Source: Pyxidicoccus trucidator (GTDB lineage: Bacteria > Myxococcota > Myxococcia > Myxococcales > Myxococcaceae). Taken from it: 64,000 nt of DNA. A model generated the notes under the pieces. It was not told the origin of the DNA. It worked only from the letters and a program-made list of their open reading frames with translations, and searched no databases. This document shows positions 17,674 through 25,687 of the stretch, piece by piece; positions within the stretch are counted from its first letter, which is position 1, and the number at the start of each line of letters is the position of its first letter. A program made the translations under genes and the position numbers. The DNA is taken from positions 124,001-188,000 of the forward strand of contig NZ_JAAIXZ010000014.1 in assembly GCF_010894435.1 (NCBI RefSeq). Direction: 5' to 3'.

Positions 17674-18720
17674 ATGCGGATTCTCTCAGGCGTCCAGTCG
17701 TCCGGAAAGCTGCACATCGGCAACTACTACGGTGCGCTCCGCCAGTTCGTGCAGCTGCAGGACGAGGGCGAGTCGTACTACTTCATCGCCAACTACCACT
17801 CGCTCACCAGCCTGCGGGATCCGAAGGTCTCGCTGGAGATGACGCGCGACGCGGCCGTGGCCTACCTGGCGCTGGGGTTGGATCCGAAGAAGGCCATCCT
17901 CTTCCGGCAGAGCGACGTGCGCGAGGTGCTGGAGCTGTACTGGATTCTCGGCACCGTGACGCCGCTGGCGAACCTGGAGCGCGCCACCAGCTACAAGGAC
18001 AAGATCGCCAAGGGCATCAGCCCGGACTTCGGCCTCTTCGCCTACCCGGTGCTGATGGCGGCCGACATCCTCCTCTACAGCGCGGACATCGTCCCGGTGG
18101 GGAAGGACCAGGTGCAGCACATTGAATTCGCGCGCGACTGGGCGGTGAAGTTCAACGCGCAGTATGTGCCCGGCTACGACCCGGCGGACCCGGAGGGCAA
18201 GGAGCGGGGCCACACGCCCGGCATCATCAAGCTGCCCGCCGCGCGCCTCCAGGAGTCCACCGCCGTGGTGCCCGGCATCGACGGACAGAAGATGTCCAAG
18301 TCCTACGGGAACACCATCGACCTGTTCGGGGACGAGAAGGAAATCAAGAAGCGCATCATGTCCATCAAGACGGACTCCACCCCCGTCGATGCGCCCAAGC
18401 CGGTGCCCCAGCAGCCGCCCTCGACGCCCGGGCTGGTCAGCGACGCTCCGCTCTATGACCTGCTCAAGCTGATGCTCCCCGAGGCCGAGTTCCGCGACGT
18501 GGACGCCAGCTGGAAGGCGGGAGGGAAGGGCTACGGCGAGTACAAGAAGAAGCTGCTGGAGGCCTACCATGCGACCTTCGGCCCGGCCCGCCAGCGGTAC
18601 GCCGAGCTGGTAGCCGACCCGGCCGGGGTGGAGAGCATCCTCCAGGACGGCGCCAACCGCGCCCGCCAGGAAGCCACCCGGCTGATGGAGCAGGTCCGCC
18701 GCGCGGTGGGCATCCCCTGA
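17674..18720 (+). CDS. trpS: Tryptophanyl-tRNA synthetase
   Basis: A 348-aa class I aminoacyl-tRNA synthetase that charges tRNA-Trp. The class signatures are intact: the HIGN motif at residues 14-17 (SSGKLHIGNYYG) and KMSKS at 206-210 (GQKMSKSYGNT). The central PVLMAADILLYSADIVPVGKDQVQH is the standard tryptophan-site region. Length fits the family (about 330-350). Start is the first ATG giving the canonical N-terminus MRILSGVQSSGK. It precedes scpA-scpB-rluB, an arrangement frequent in deltaproteobacteria. Confidence 0.97.
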   Translation: MRILSGVQSSGKLHIGNYYGALRQFVQLQDEGESYYFIANYHSLTSLRDPKVSLEMTRDAAVAYLALGLDPKKAILFRQSDVREVLELYWILGTVTPLANLERATSYKDKIAKGISPDFGLFAYPVLMAADILLYSADIVPVGKDQVQHIEFARDWAVKFNAQYVPGYDPADPEGKERGHTPGIIKLPAARLQESTAVVPGIDGQKMSKSYGNTIDLFGDEKEIKKRIMSIKTDSTPVDAPKPVPQQPPSTPGLVSDAPLYDLLKLMLPEAEFRDVDASWKAGGKGYGEYKKKLLEAYHATFGPARQRYAELVADPAGVESILQDGANRARQEATRLMEQVRRAVGIP

Positions 18721-18756
18721 GGTGGAGTGACTGAACGGGCTTTCACTGCCGATTGT

Positions 18757-18785
18757 TTGACCCTCCTGGGGGGCACTGCTAAGGA
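18757..18785 (+). promoter_or_regulatory. Weak candidate promoter for scpAB
   Basis: TTGACC at 18757-18762 and TAAGGA at 18780-18785 are 17 bp apart, in the 164-bp gap before scpA. The -35 is good and the -10 is poor (two or three matches), so this is tentative. Confidence 0.25.
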
Positions 18786-18884
18786 GGTGTGTCCCCCCGA
18801 CTCGCGCCCCAGGCCAAGCAAAGTCGGGCCTTTACGCGATGACGAGCCGTTTCCCACACCTTCGAGGGCAGCCAAGGACATCCG

Positions 18885-19754
18885 GTGAGTGAGGAACGGC
18901 ACGCACCGGCCGACGAGGCCCTACGTGAGGGGGAGCTGCCCCGTACCCCGGGCGACTCCTTCCGCGTTGCGCTGCCCAATTTCGAGGGGCCGCTCGACCT
19001 GTTGCTCCACCTCATCAAGGAGCACCGGGTCGACATCTTCGACATCCCCCTGGCGCTGATCACCGAGAAGTACCTTCAGCACCTGGAGCGGATGCGGGAG
19101 ATCAACCTGGACATCGCCGGGGAGTTCCTGGTGATGGCCTCCACGCTGGCCCACCTGAAGTCCCGCATGCTGCTGCCCCGGCAGGACGCCGCGGCGGTGC
19201 AGGAGGGCGCGGAGGCGCTGGCGGCGGCCGAGGAGGCGGAAGACCCGCGCGCGGAGCTGGTGCGGCGGCTGCTCGAGTACCAGAAGTACAAGGACTCGGC
19301 GGAGCAGCTCGCGACGCAGGACCTGCTCGGCCGTGACGTCTTCACCCGCAACGTGCCGGTGGAGGCGGTGCCCATCCCCGAGGAGGAGGTGGGGCTCCAG
19401 GAGTTCAGCGTCCTCAAGCTGGTGGAGGCCCTGGACCGGGTGCTGGAGCGCCTGCAGCCCAAGCTGCAGCACGAGGTGGTGCGCGAGCGGGTGACGCTGT
19501 CCGAGGCCATCCTCCGAATCGTCGAGCGCCTGCGGCCGCATGGACAGGTCCTCTTCGACAGCCTGTTCACCGAGCAGGACACGCCCACGCGCCAGGAGAT
19601 CGTCATCACCTTCCTGGCCATCCTCGAAATGGTGAAACGGCGGCTCATCCGGGTGGTACAGGAGGAGGCGATGGGGCCCATCCTGCTCCTTCCCAACGGG
19701 GATGCCCTGGAGAAGCTGGCCCCCACGGAGGTCGACGAAAGTGACTATCGGTAG
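18885..19754 (+). CDS. scpA: Segregation and condensation protein A
   Basis: A 289-aa kleisin subunit that bridges SMC heads in bacterial condensin and works with ScpB. Typical sequences include FEGPLDLLLHLIKEHRVDIF, ITEKYLQHLE, FLVMASTLAHLKSRMLLP and a C-terminal winged helix ending with VTFLAILEMVKRRLI-like residues. GTG start at 18885 gives the usual acidic N-terminus; GAGGGCAGCCAAGGA lies upstream. The stop overlaps the scpB start by 14 bp, so translation is coupled. Confidence 0.95.
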   Translation: MSEERHAPADEALREGELPRTPGDSFRVALPNFEGPLDLLLHLIKEHRVDIFDIPLALITEKYLQHLERMREINLDIAGEFLVMASTLAHLKSRMLLPRQDAAAVQEGAEALAAAEEAEDPRAELVRRLLEYQKYKDSAEQLATQDLLGRDVFTRNVPVEAVPIPEEEVGLQEFSVLKLVEALDRVLERLQPKLQHEVVRERVTLSEAILRIVERLRPHGQVLFDSLFTEQDTPTRQEIVITFLAILEMVKRRLIRVVQEEAMGPILLLPNGDALEKLAPTEVDESDYR

Positions 19755-20727
19755 CAACGGCCCCGAGGACGAGACTCCTGCCCCTGGCACGCCCGGCGGC
19801 CCCGGCCCGTTCTCCGAGGACGAGATTGCCTCCGTCACCGGCCCCGGCGATGCGGACGAGCTGGACGAGGTGGAAGCCGCCGCGATTGAAGAGGACTCGG
19901 ACGACGACGTCACTCCCGATTTGGAGACGTCCTTCGAGAAGCTCATCTCGAAGAGCCGGAAGCTGTCTCCGGACCGCATCCGCACCGTCATCGAGAGCGT
20001 GCTCTTCGTCGCGGAGCGGCCACTGTCGGTGGAAGAGCTGTACATGGCGACGGGCATCGACCGGGAGCTCATCGCCGAGGCCATCAACCAGCTGTCCGGC
20101 ATCCACCGCGACGGCATCAGCGGCATCGTGCTGCACGAGGTGGCGGGCGGGTGGCAGTTCCGGACGGACCCGCACTCGGGTGAGTACGTGCGGCGCTACC
20201 TGCGGGTGAAGCCGCAGCGGCTGACGCGCGCGGCGGTGGAGACGCTGGCCATCATCGCGTACCGGCAGCCGGTGACCCGGCCGGAGATTGAAGACATCCG
20301 CGGCGTGGACTGCGGCGCGGTCCTCAAGGCACTGATGGACCGCAAGCTGGTGAAGATCCTGGGCAAGCGCGAAGAGGTGGGGCGTCCCATCCTCTACGGC
20401 ACCTCGCGCGAGTTCCTGGAGTTCTTCGCCCTGAAGGACCTCTCGGCCCTGCCGACGCTTCGTGAGTTCCACGAGCTGACGCAGGAGCACCGGGAAATCG
20501 TAGAGAAGGAGACGCAGCCGGCGCCGGCTGCGGCGGGGACCGTGGACACCCTGGCGGACCCGGGTTTTACGAAGCGGATGGAGAAGAGCGCGGCGGCAAG
20601 CGAGGCCGCGCTAGAGGAGCTGGAGCAGGCCATGGAGGCCGCTGACCGGACACAGAAGGTCAGCTCCAGCGTCCTGGACACGCCCCCGAAGCCCGTGATG
20701 GGCGAAGAGGGGCCCAAGCCCGAGTGA
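19741..20727 (+). CDS. scpB: Segregation and condensation protein B
   Basis: A 328-aa protein, longer than usual ScpB because of an acidic extension of about 70 residues at the N-terminus and an unstructured tail at the C-terminus. The core (about 78-240) has two winged helices: IESVLFVAERPLSVEELY, then AAVETLAIIAYRQPVTRPEI and GRPILYGTSREFLEFF. It forms the kite dimer that binds ScpA. The GTG start lies within the end of scpA. Linked downstream to an RsuA/RluB-type pseudouridine synthase, a widely conserved order. Confidence 0.93.
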   Translation: MTIGSNGPEDETPAPGTPGGPGPFSEDEIASVTGPGDADELDEVEAAAIEEDSDDDVTPDLETSFEKLISKSRKLSPDRIRTVIESVLFVAERPLSVEELYMATGIDRELIAEAINQLSGIHRDGISGIVLHEVAGGWQFRTDPHSGEYVRRYLRVKPQRLTRAAVETLAIIAYRQPVTRPEIEDIRGVDCGAVLKALMDRKLVKILGKREEVGRPILYGTSREFLEFFALKDLSALPTLREFHELTQEHREIVEKETQPAPAAAGTVDTLADPGFTKRMEKSAAASEAALEELEQAMEAADRTQKVSSSVLDTPPKPVMGEEGPKPE

Positions 20728-20751
20728 CGGGCATGACGGAAGAAGGCAAGG

Positions 20752-23469
20752 ATGGCTGCCGAAAGATTGCAGAAGTATCTGGCCCGCGCGGGAGTGGCTT
20801 CGCGCCGGCACGCAGAAGAGCTCATCACCGCAGGCCGTGTGACGGTGAACAACGAGACGGTGACGGAGCTGGGCAGCCGGGTAGAGCCGGGAACGGACCT
20901 GGTCGCGGTGGACGGGACGCTGGTGACGCCGCCGGACACGTCCTCCTACTACCTGCTCTACAAGCCGATTGGCGTCGTGACGACGCTGTCGGATCCGCAG
21001 GGCCGGCCCACGGTGGGCAACTACGTGGAAGAGACGGGCAAGCGCCTGTTCCCCGTGGGACGGCTGGACTACGACGCCGAGGGCGCGCTGCTGTTCACGG
21101 ATGATGGGGCGCTGGCGCACAAGCTGACGCACCCCAGCTTCCAGGTGCCGCGCATGTACCTGGCGAAGGTGAAGGGCGTCCCGGATGCGGCCACGCTGGA
21201 CAAGCTGCGCGGCGGTGTGCGGCTGGAGGACGGCATGGCCACGCCGCTGTCCGTGGACGTGTTCGAGGCGGCCGAGCGGAACACGTGGCTGAAGATTGTC
21301 GTGGCGGAAGGGCGGCCGCACCTCATCAAGCGCCTGTGCGCGGCGGTGGGCCACCCGGTGGTGCGCCTGTTCCGGCCGGCCTACGCGGGCATCGGCGTGG
21401 AGGGAATGCGGCCGGGTGAGCTGCGCGCGCTGAAGAAGTCCGAGGTGGAGCAGCTGGGCGCGGTGTCCGAGGGACGCGCGCAGCCCGCGGCGGTGGAGCT
21501 GAAGCTGCCTCCGCGCCGGCATGGCCGCGCGGCTCCGGGCTTCGACGGGGACGAGGACGAGCTGTCGATGGACGATGAGGCGCCCGCGCCTCGCAAGGCG
21601 TCGAAGACCATGGTGGTCGCGGCCAAGGCCGCTCGCGCGATGGATTCGCGTCCCGAGAAGCGCGAGCGGAAGCCCGCTGCCGAGGGTGGCACGGGCAAGG
21701 CCCGCGTCGGCCGCACTGGCAGTGGGGACGAGGCGCGTCCTCCGCGCAAGGCGTGGGGCGGTGGCGACGCGGACGGTGCTCCTCGGGGCCGTGCCGCTGG
21801 CGCCGGTCGTCCGGTGCGCAAGGAGTGGGGCGCCGGTGGCGAAGACAAGCCGCGTCGCAGTTTCGGTGCGGGTGGCGAGGACAAGCCTCGTGGCCGCAGC
21901 TTCGGTGCGGGTCGCCCGGAGCGTAGCGCTGGCGGTGAGGACAAGCCGCGTCGCAGCTTCGGTGCGGGTGGCGAGGACAAGCCTCGTGGCCGCAGCTTCG
22001 GTGCGGGTCGCCCGGAGCGTAGCGCTGGCGGTGAGGACAAGCCGCGTGGCCGCTTCGGTGCGGGTGGCGAGGACAAGCCGCGTCGCAGTTTCGGTGCGAG
22101 TGGTGAGGACAAGCCGCGTGGCCGCTTCGGCGCTGGCGGCGAGGACAAGCCTCGTGGCCGCAGCTTCGGTGCGGGTGGCGAGGACAAGCCGCGTGGCCGC
22201 TTCGGCGCCGGTGGTGACGACAAGCCTCGTGGCCGTAGCTTTGGCGCCGGTGGCGAGGACAAGCCGCGTGGTCGCTTCGGCGCGGGTGGTGACGACAAGC
22301 CGCGTGGCCGTAGCTTCGGTGCCGGTGGTGACGACAAGCCGCGTGGCCGCAGCTTCGGCGCGGGTGGTGACGACAAGCCGCGTGGCCGTAGCTTCGGTGC
22401 GGGTCGTCCGGAGCGTAGCGCTGGCGGTGAGGACAAGCCGCGTGGCCGTAGCTCCGGCGCGGGTGGCGAGGACACGTCGCGTGGCCGTGGCTACGCCTCG
22501 GTGGAGCGTGGCGCTGCTGCAAGCCGTCCGGTGCGCAAGACGTGGGGCGCCGGTGGCGATGAGGGCGCGGCACCTCGGGGCGAGGGCCGTCCGGTGCGCA
22601 AGACGTGGGGCGCCGGTGGCGACGAGGGCGCAGCGCCCCGGAGCCGTGGCGCCGGTGGTGAGGACCGGCCGCGGGCCCGTAGCTTCGGTGCCGGTGCCGC
22701 CGGTCGTCCGGAGGGTGGCGCGGGTGGCGAGTCCCGGCCGCGTGCGCGTGGATATGGCGTCGGCGGGGCGGGTCGCCCCGAGCGTCGCGAGTCCGGCGCT
22801 GGCGCTGGCCGTCCGGAGCGGAGCGAAGGCCGCCCCGCGCGCAAGACCTGGGGTGGCGGTGACGAGGGCGGTGCCCCTCGCGGTGCCCGTCCCGAGCGTC
22901 GTGAATTCAGCCCCCGGGCTGGCGCTGCTGGCGGCCCCCGTGGCGCCGGGCGTCCCGAGCGTCGCGAGTTCAGCCCCCGGGCTGGCGCTTCAGGCGGCCC
23001 CCGTGGCGCCGGGCGTCCCGAGCGTCGCGAGTTCAGCCCCCGGGGTGGTGCTTCAGGCGGCCCCCGGGGTGCCGGGCGTCCCGAGCGTCGCGAGTTCAGC
23101 CCCCGGGGTGGAGCCTCGGGCGGGCCGCGTGGCGCGGGCCGTCCGGAGCGCCGGGAGTTCTCGCCGCGAGGCGCCGAGGGTGGTGCACCTCGGGGTCGCG
23201 GTGGCCCGGGTCGCCCCGGATTCGGCGCGGGTGCTCGGGGGGCAGGCAGCCGTCCCGAGCGCAAGGAGTGGAGCCCGACCGACGCGCGCGGCAACCCCAG
23301 TGAGCGGGTCGTCCGGGCAGGCGCTCGCCGTGGCCCCTCCGACGAGAGGGGCGAGGGCGGGAAGTCCGGGGGATTCAAGGAGCGGGGCGCGTCGCCTCGC
23401 TTCTCCAGTGGGGGACCTCGAGGGGGAGCAGGCCGGCCCCCTCCGCGGGGTCCCCGCCGTCCCCGCTGA
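20752..23469 (+). CDS. rluB: RsuA/RluB-type 23S/16S pseudouridine synthase with giant repeat tail
   Basis: A 905-aa protein whose first 240 residues are a complete pseudouridine synthase: S4 RNA-binding domain (LQKYLARAGVASRRHAEELI), then the catalytic GRLDYDAEGALL with Asp106. Family members are normally about 240-300 aa. Residues about 250-905 are an Arg/Gly/Asp-rich low-complexity tail: 15 units containing E/D-DKPRGR-like peptides (residues about 362-573) and five 21-residue GRPERREFSPR... units (about 712-816). Such RGG-like tails suggest nonspecific RNA binding or phase separation (inference). Start ATG behind AAGGCAAGG. Confidence 0.93.
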   Translation: MAAERLQKYLARAGVASRRHAEELITAGRVTVNNETVTELGSRVEPGTDLVAVDGTLVTPPDTSSYYLLYKPIGVVTTLSDPQGRPTVGNYVEETGKRLFPVGRLDYDAEGALLFTDDGALAHKLTHPSFQVPRMYLAKVKGVPDAATLDKLRGGVRLEDGMATPLSVDVFEAAERNTWLKIVVAEGRPHLIKRLCAAVGHPVVRLFRPAYAGIGVEGMRPGELRALKKSEVEQLGAVSEGRAQPAAVELKLPPRRHGRAAPGFDGDEDELSMDDEAPAPRKASKTMVVAAKAARAMDSRPEKRERKPAAEGGTGKARVGRTGSGDEARPPRKAWGGGDADGAPRGRAAGAGRPVRKEWGAGGEDKPRRSFGAGGEDKPRGRSFGAGRPERSAGGEDKPRRSFGAGGEDKPRGRSFGAGRPERSAGGEDKPRGRFGAGGEDKPRRSFGASGEDKPRGRFGAGGEDKPRGRSFGAGGEDKPRGRFGAGGDDKPRGRSFGAGGEDKPRGRFGAGGDDKPRGRSFGAGGDDKPRGRSFGAGGDDKPRGRSFGAGRPERSAGGEDKPRGRSSGAGGEDTSRGRGYASVERGAAASRPVRKTWGAGGDEGAAPRGEGRPVRKTWGAGGDEGAAPRSRGAGGEDRPRARSFGAGAAGRPEGGAGGESRPRARGYGVGGAGRPERRESGAGAGRPERSEGRPARKTWGGGDEGGAPRGARPERREFSPRAGAAGGPRGAGRPERREFSPRAGASGGPRGAGRPERREFSPRGGASGGPRGAGRPERREFSPRGGASGGPRGAGRPERREFSPRGAEGGAPRGRGGPGRPGFGAGARGAGSRPERKEWSPTDARGNPSERVVRAGARRGPSDERGEGGKSGGFKERGASPRFSSGGPRGGAGRPPPRGPRRPR
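21835..22470 (+). repeat. Tandem DKPRGR-encoding repeats in rluB tail
   Basis: About 15 in-frame degenerate repeats of 30 to 60 bp, each encoding GG(E/D)DKPRGR(S)FGAG, sometimes followed by RPERSA. Many copies are identical at the DNA level for 20 or more bases, so length variation by slippage or recombination is likely. Confidence 0.9.
22885..23199 (+). repeat. Five 63-bp repeats in rluB tail
   Basis: Five consecutive 63-bp units encoding GRPERREFSPR(A/G)GAxGGPRGA; the last is diverged. They keep frame exactly and follow the first repeat block. Confidence 0.88.
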
Positions 23470-23510
23470 AGTCACACCCGTTGGATTGGGCGGGCGGAGG
23501 GGCTCGTTGA

Positions 23511-23516
23511 TATAAC
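23511..23516 (+). promoter_or_regulatory. -10-like TATAAC before HEAT lipoprotein
   Basis: TATAAC, the most -10-like hexamer in the 85-bp gap after rluB, is 39 bp before the HEAT gene. No good -35 is found at the expected distance. Confidence 0.25.
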
Positions 23517-23554
23517 CGGCAGCGACTTTTCCACCGTTTCCCTAGCGGAGAACG

Positions 23555-25687
23555 ATGCGATCCGGCGCGCGCCCCTACCTCCTCATCCTGGCACTGGTCC
23601 TCGGCTGCAATGGCAGCCGGGACCAGCTGCTCGCCGATCTCCAGAGTCCTCGCCCGGAGGTCCGTGCCCTCGCGGTGAAGAAGCTGGCCGACCAGGGCAA
23701 TGCGGACGACCTCGTCCTCTTCACCCGCGCGGCCAAGGACCTGGCCGCCATCGTCCGCGCCGAGGCCGCCGTGGCGCTCGGCGAGAGCCAGGACCCCCGC
23801 GTGGTGGACCTGCTCGGTGAGCTGCTCGAGGACTCCGACGAGGACGTCCAGGGCCGCGCCGCCATGGCGCTCTCCAAGGTGAAGAACGACAAGGCCAAGG
23901 CTTACCTCACGCTCCAGTACGGGCGGCGGGGCCGCGCCACACGGCAGGTCATCGTCCAGGCACTGAAGAACGCCAACGTCCCCGGCGCCATGGCGGAGGT
24001 GGTCGCCGCCGAGGCCAAGGCCCAGTGGGACCGGAACCTCCTGGCCCTCACCGAGGGCGTGCTGCCCGAGCGCGTGGGCGCCGCCGAGGAGCTGGGCAAG
24101 AGCGGGCGTCCGGAGGCCGTGAACCGGCTGCTCCCGCTGGTGCGCGACAGCCAGGTCATCCTCGCCGCCGCCGCGGTGCGCGGCCTGGGTGACGCCGGAG
24201 ACAAGCGGGCGGTGGGGCCCATCGCCCTGCTGCTGGACGAGAGCTTCCCGGAGCTGCGCGAGGCCGCCATCAGCGCGCTGATGAAGCTGCAGGACCCGGC
24301 CGTCGCGCCGCGCCTTCAGGCGGTGGCGGCGGAGAAGAGCGCGGTGAGCCCGCTGGCCATCGACGCCATCCTGGCCTTCCCCCGCTCGCCGCAGACGGAT
24401 GCGGCCCTGTGCGCCGTCATCATGGACGGCGCTTCCTCCGAGGCGCTGGCCGCGGGCCGGAGCATGCGCTCGCGGGGCGGCTGCCCGGTGGACCCCATTG
24501 GAGAGCGGCTGGCGCGCCCAGCCACGGCCGCCAGCGGACTTCAGGCGGTGATGGGACTCGGACCCGCGGCGCTGCCGCTGCTGGGCCGGGTGACGCCGTG
24601 GTTGAACCAGCCTGACGCGTCGCTGCGGTTGCTCGCGGTCGAGGCGGTGGCCGCGGTGGGAGATGCCTCCGTCGTCCCCGCGCTGCAGAAGCTGTACGAG
24701 CAGGAGGTGCAGGGGCTGGCGTCCCTCCGCGCGGACTGGGTGACGCAGCCGCTGCCGGAGCGCTACGGCGAGGGCTTCGACCCGTCCGCCGCGTCCGCCG
24801 AGCCCCGTCACGTCCACGCCGCCGCCCCGGGTACCGAGGACCGGGCCGTGAAGCACGCGACGCTCCTGGAACGCGTCAAGGCGCTCAACGCGACGCGCGC
24901 GCGGGAGTCCGGCCAGACGATGGTGCAGCACCGCGTGCCCACCGAGCTGTACGACGACGTGGAGACGGAGCGCCTCGCGCCGCTGGCCACGCTGCTGCGC
25001 GCGCTGGGGACCCTGAAGGCACCGGGCGCGTTGGAGCTGCTCAAGGGCTACACCCAGGATTCGAGCGCTGCCCTTCGCGTGGCCTCGCTGGTGGGGCTGG
25101 CGCGGCTGGGGCCGGAGGGCGTCGCGGTGGCGAAGACGGGGCTGCTGGAGCCCGAGCGCGACCTGCAGAAGACGCTGGCCCAGGCGCTGGCGGAGGCGGG
25201 TGAGGTGGGGCAGGCCGCGCTGGTGGAGCTGCTGCCGAAGATGGGCAGCGAGAAGCTGCTGGTGCTGGACGCGCTCACGCGCGGCGGGAGCGTGCCGGCC
25301 TCCGCGTCGGCCGTTCTCCAGACGGTGGTGCGAGAGGGGGGCCCGGAAGCGGCCTTCGCCGCGGCGCTGCTAGGCCGGATGCAGGCGAAGGACGCCGTGC
25401 CCACGCTCATCAAGGCGCTGGACGAGCCGAACAGTGTCGCGCGGCGGGACGTGCTGCTGGCGCTCGGGGCCATTGGCGACACGCAGGCCGCCGAGGTGGT
25501 GGCGCGAGACTTGTTCCACGACCTGCCGGAGATTCGCGCCGCCGCGGCTTCGGCGCTGAAGAAGATTGGCACCCCCGCGCAGGCCGAGTCGCTGGATGCG
25601 CTGAAGGGGGACTACTTCCGCACCGTGCGTGAGTCGGCGGGAGCGGCACTGACCCGGGATGGCACCGCCGCCGAGGGGGCCCGTTAA
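23555..25687 (+). CDS. HEAT-repeat lipoprotein
   Basis: A 710-aa protein with a lipoprotein signal (lipobox LVLGC at residue about 18), so it is probably anchored in a membrane. The mature part is built of many HEAT/PBS-lyase-type repeats of about 30 residues, recognisable as EVRALAVKKLADQGN, VRAEAAVALGES, LREAAISALMKLQDP, RVASLVGLARLG and IRAAAASALKKIG. Such solenoids are protein-protein scaffolds. ATG follows GCGGAG. Its TAA overlaps the ATG of the next gene (TAATG), so the two are translationally coupled. Confidence 0.88.
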   Translation: MRSGARPYLLILALVLGCNGSRDQLLADLQSPRPEVRALAVKKLADQGNADDLVLFTRAAKDLAAIVRAEAAVALGESQDPRVVDLLGELLEDSDEDVQGRAAMALSKVKNDKAKAYLTLQYGRRGRATRQVIVQALKNANVPGAMAEVVAAEAKAQWDRNLLALTEGVLPERVGAAEELGKSGRPEAVNRLLPLVRDSQVILAAAAVRGLGDAGDKRAVGPIALLLDESFPELREAAISALMKLQDPAVAPRLQAVAAEKSAVSPLAIDAILAFPRSPQTDAALCAVIMDGASSEALAAGRSMRSRGGCPVDPIGERLARPATAASGLQAVMGLGPAALPLLGRVTPWLNQPDASLRLLAVEAVAAVGDASVVPALQKLYEQEVQGLASLRADWVTQPLPERYGEGFDPSAASAEPRHVHAAAPGTEDRAVKHATLLERVKALNATRARESGQTMVQHRVPTELYDDVETERLAPLATLLRALGTLKAPGALELLKGYTQDSSAALRVASLVGLARLGPEGVAVAKTGLLEPERDLQKTLAQALAEAGEVGQAALVELLPKMGSEKLLVLDALTRGGSVPASASAVLQTVVREGGPEAAFAAALLGRMQAKDAVPTLIKALDEPNSVARRDVLLALGAIGDTQAAEVVARDLFHDLPEIRAAAASALKKIGTPAQAESLDALKGDYFRTVRESAGAALTRDGTAAEGAR

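Noticed and set aside
21835..22470. CRISPR-like array
   Set aside because: The repeats are in frame within the pseudouridine synthase gene, have no unique spacers and encode the repetitive protein tail.
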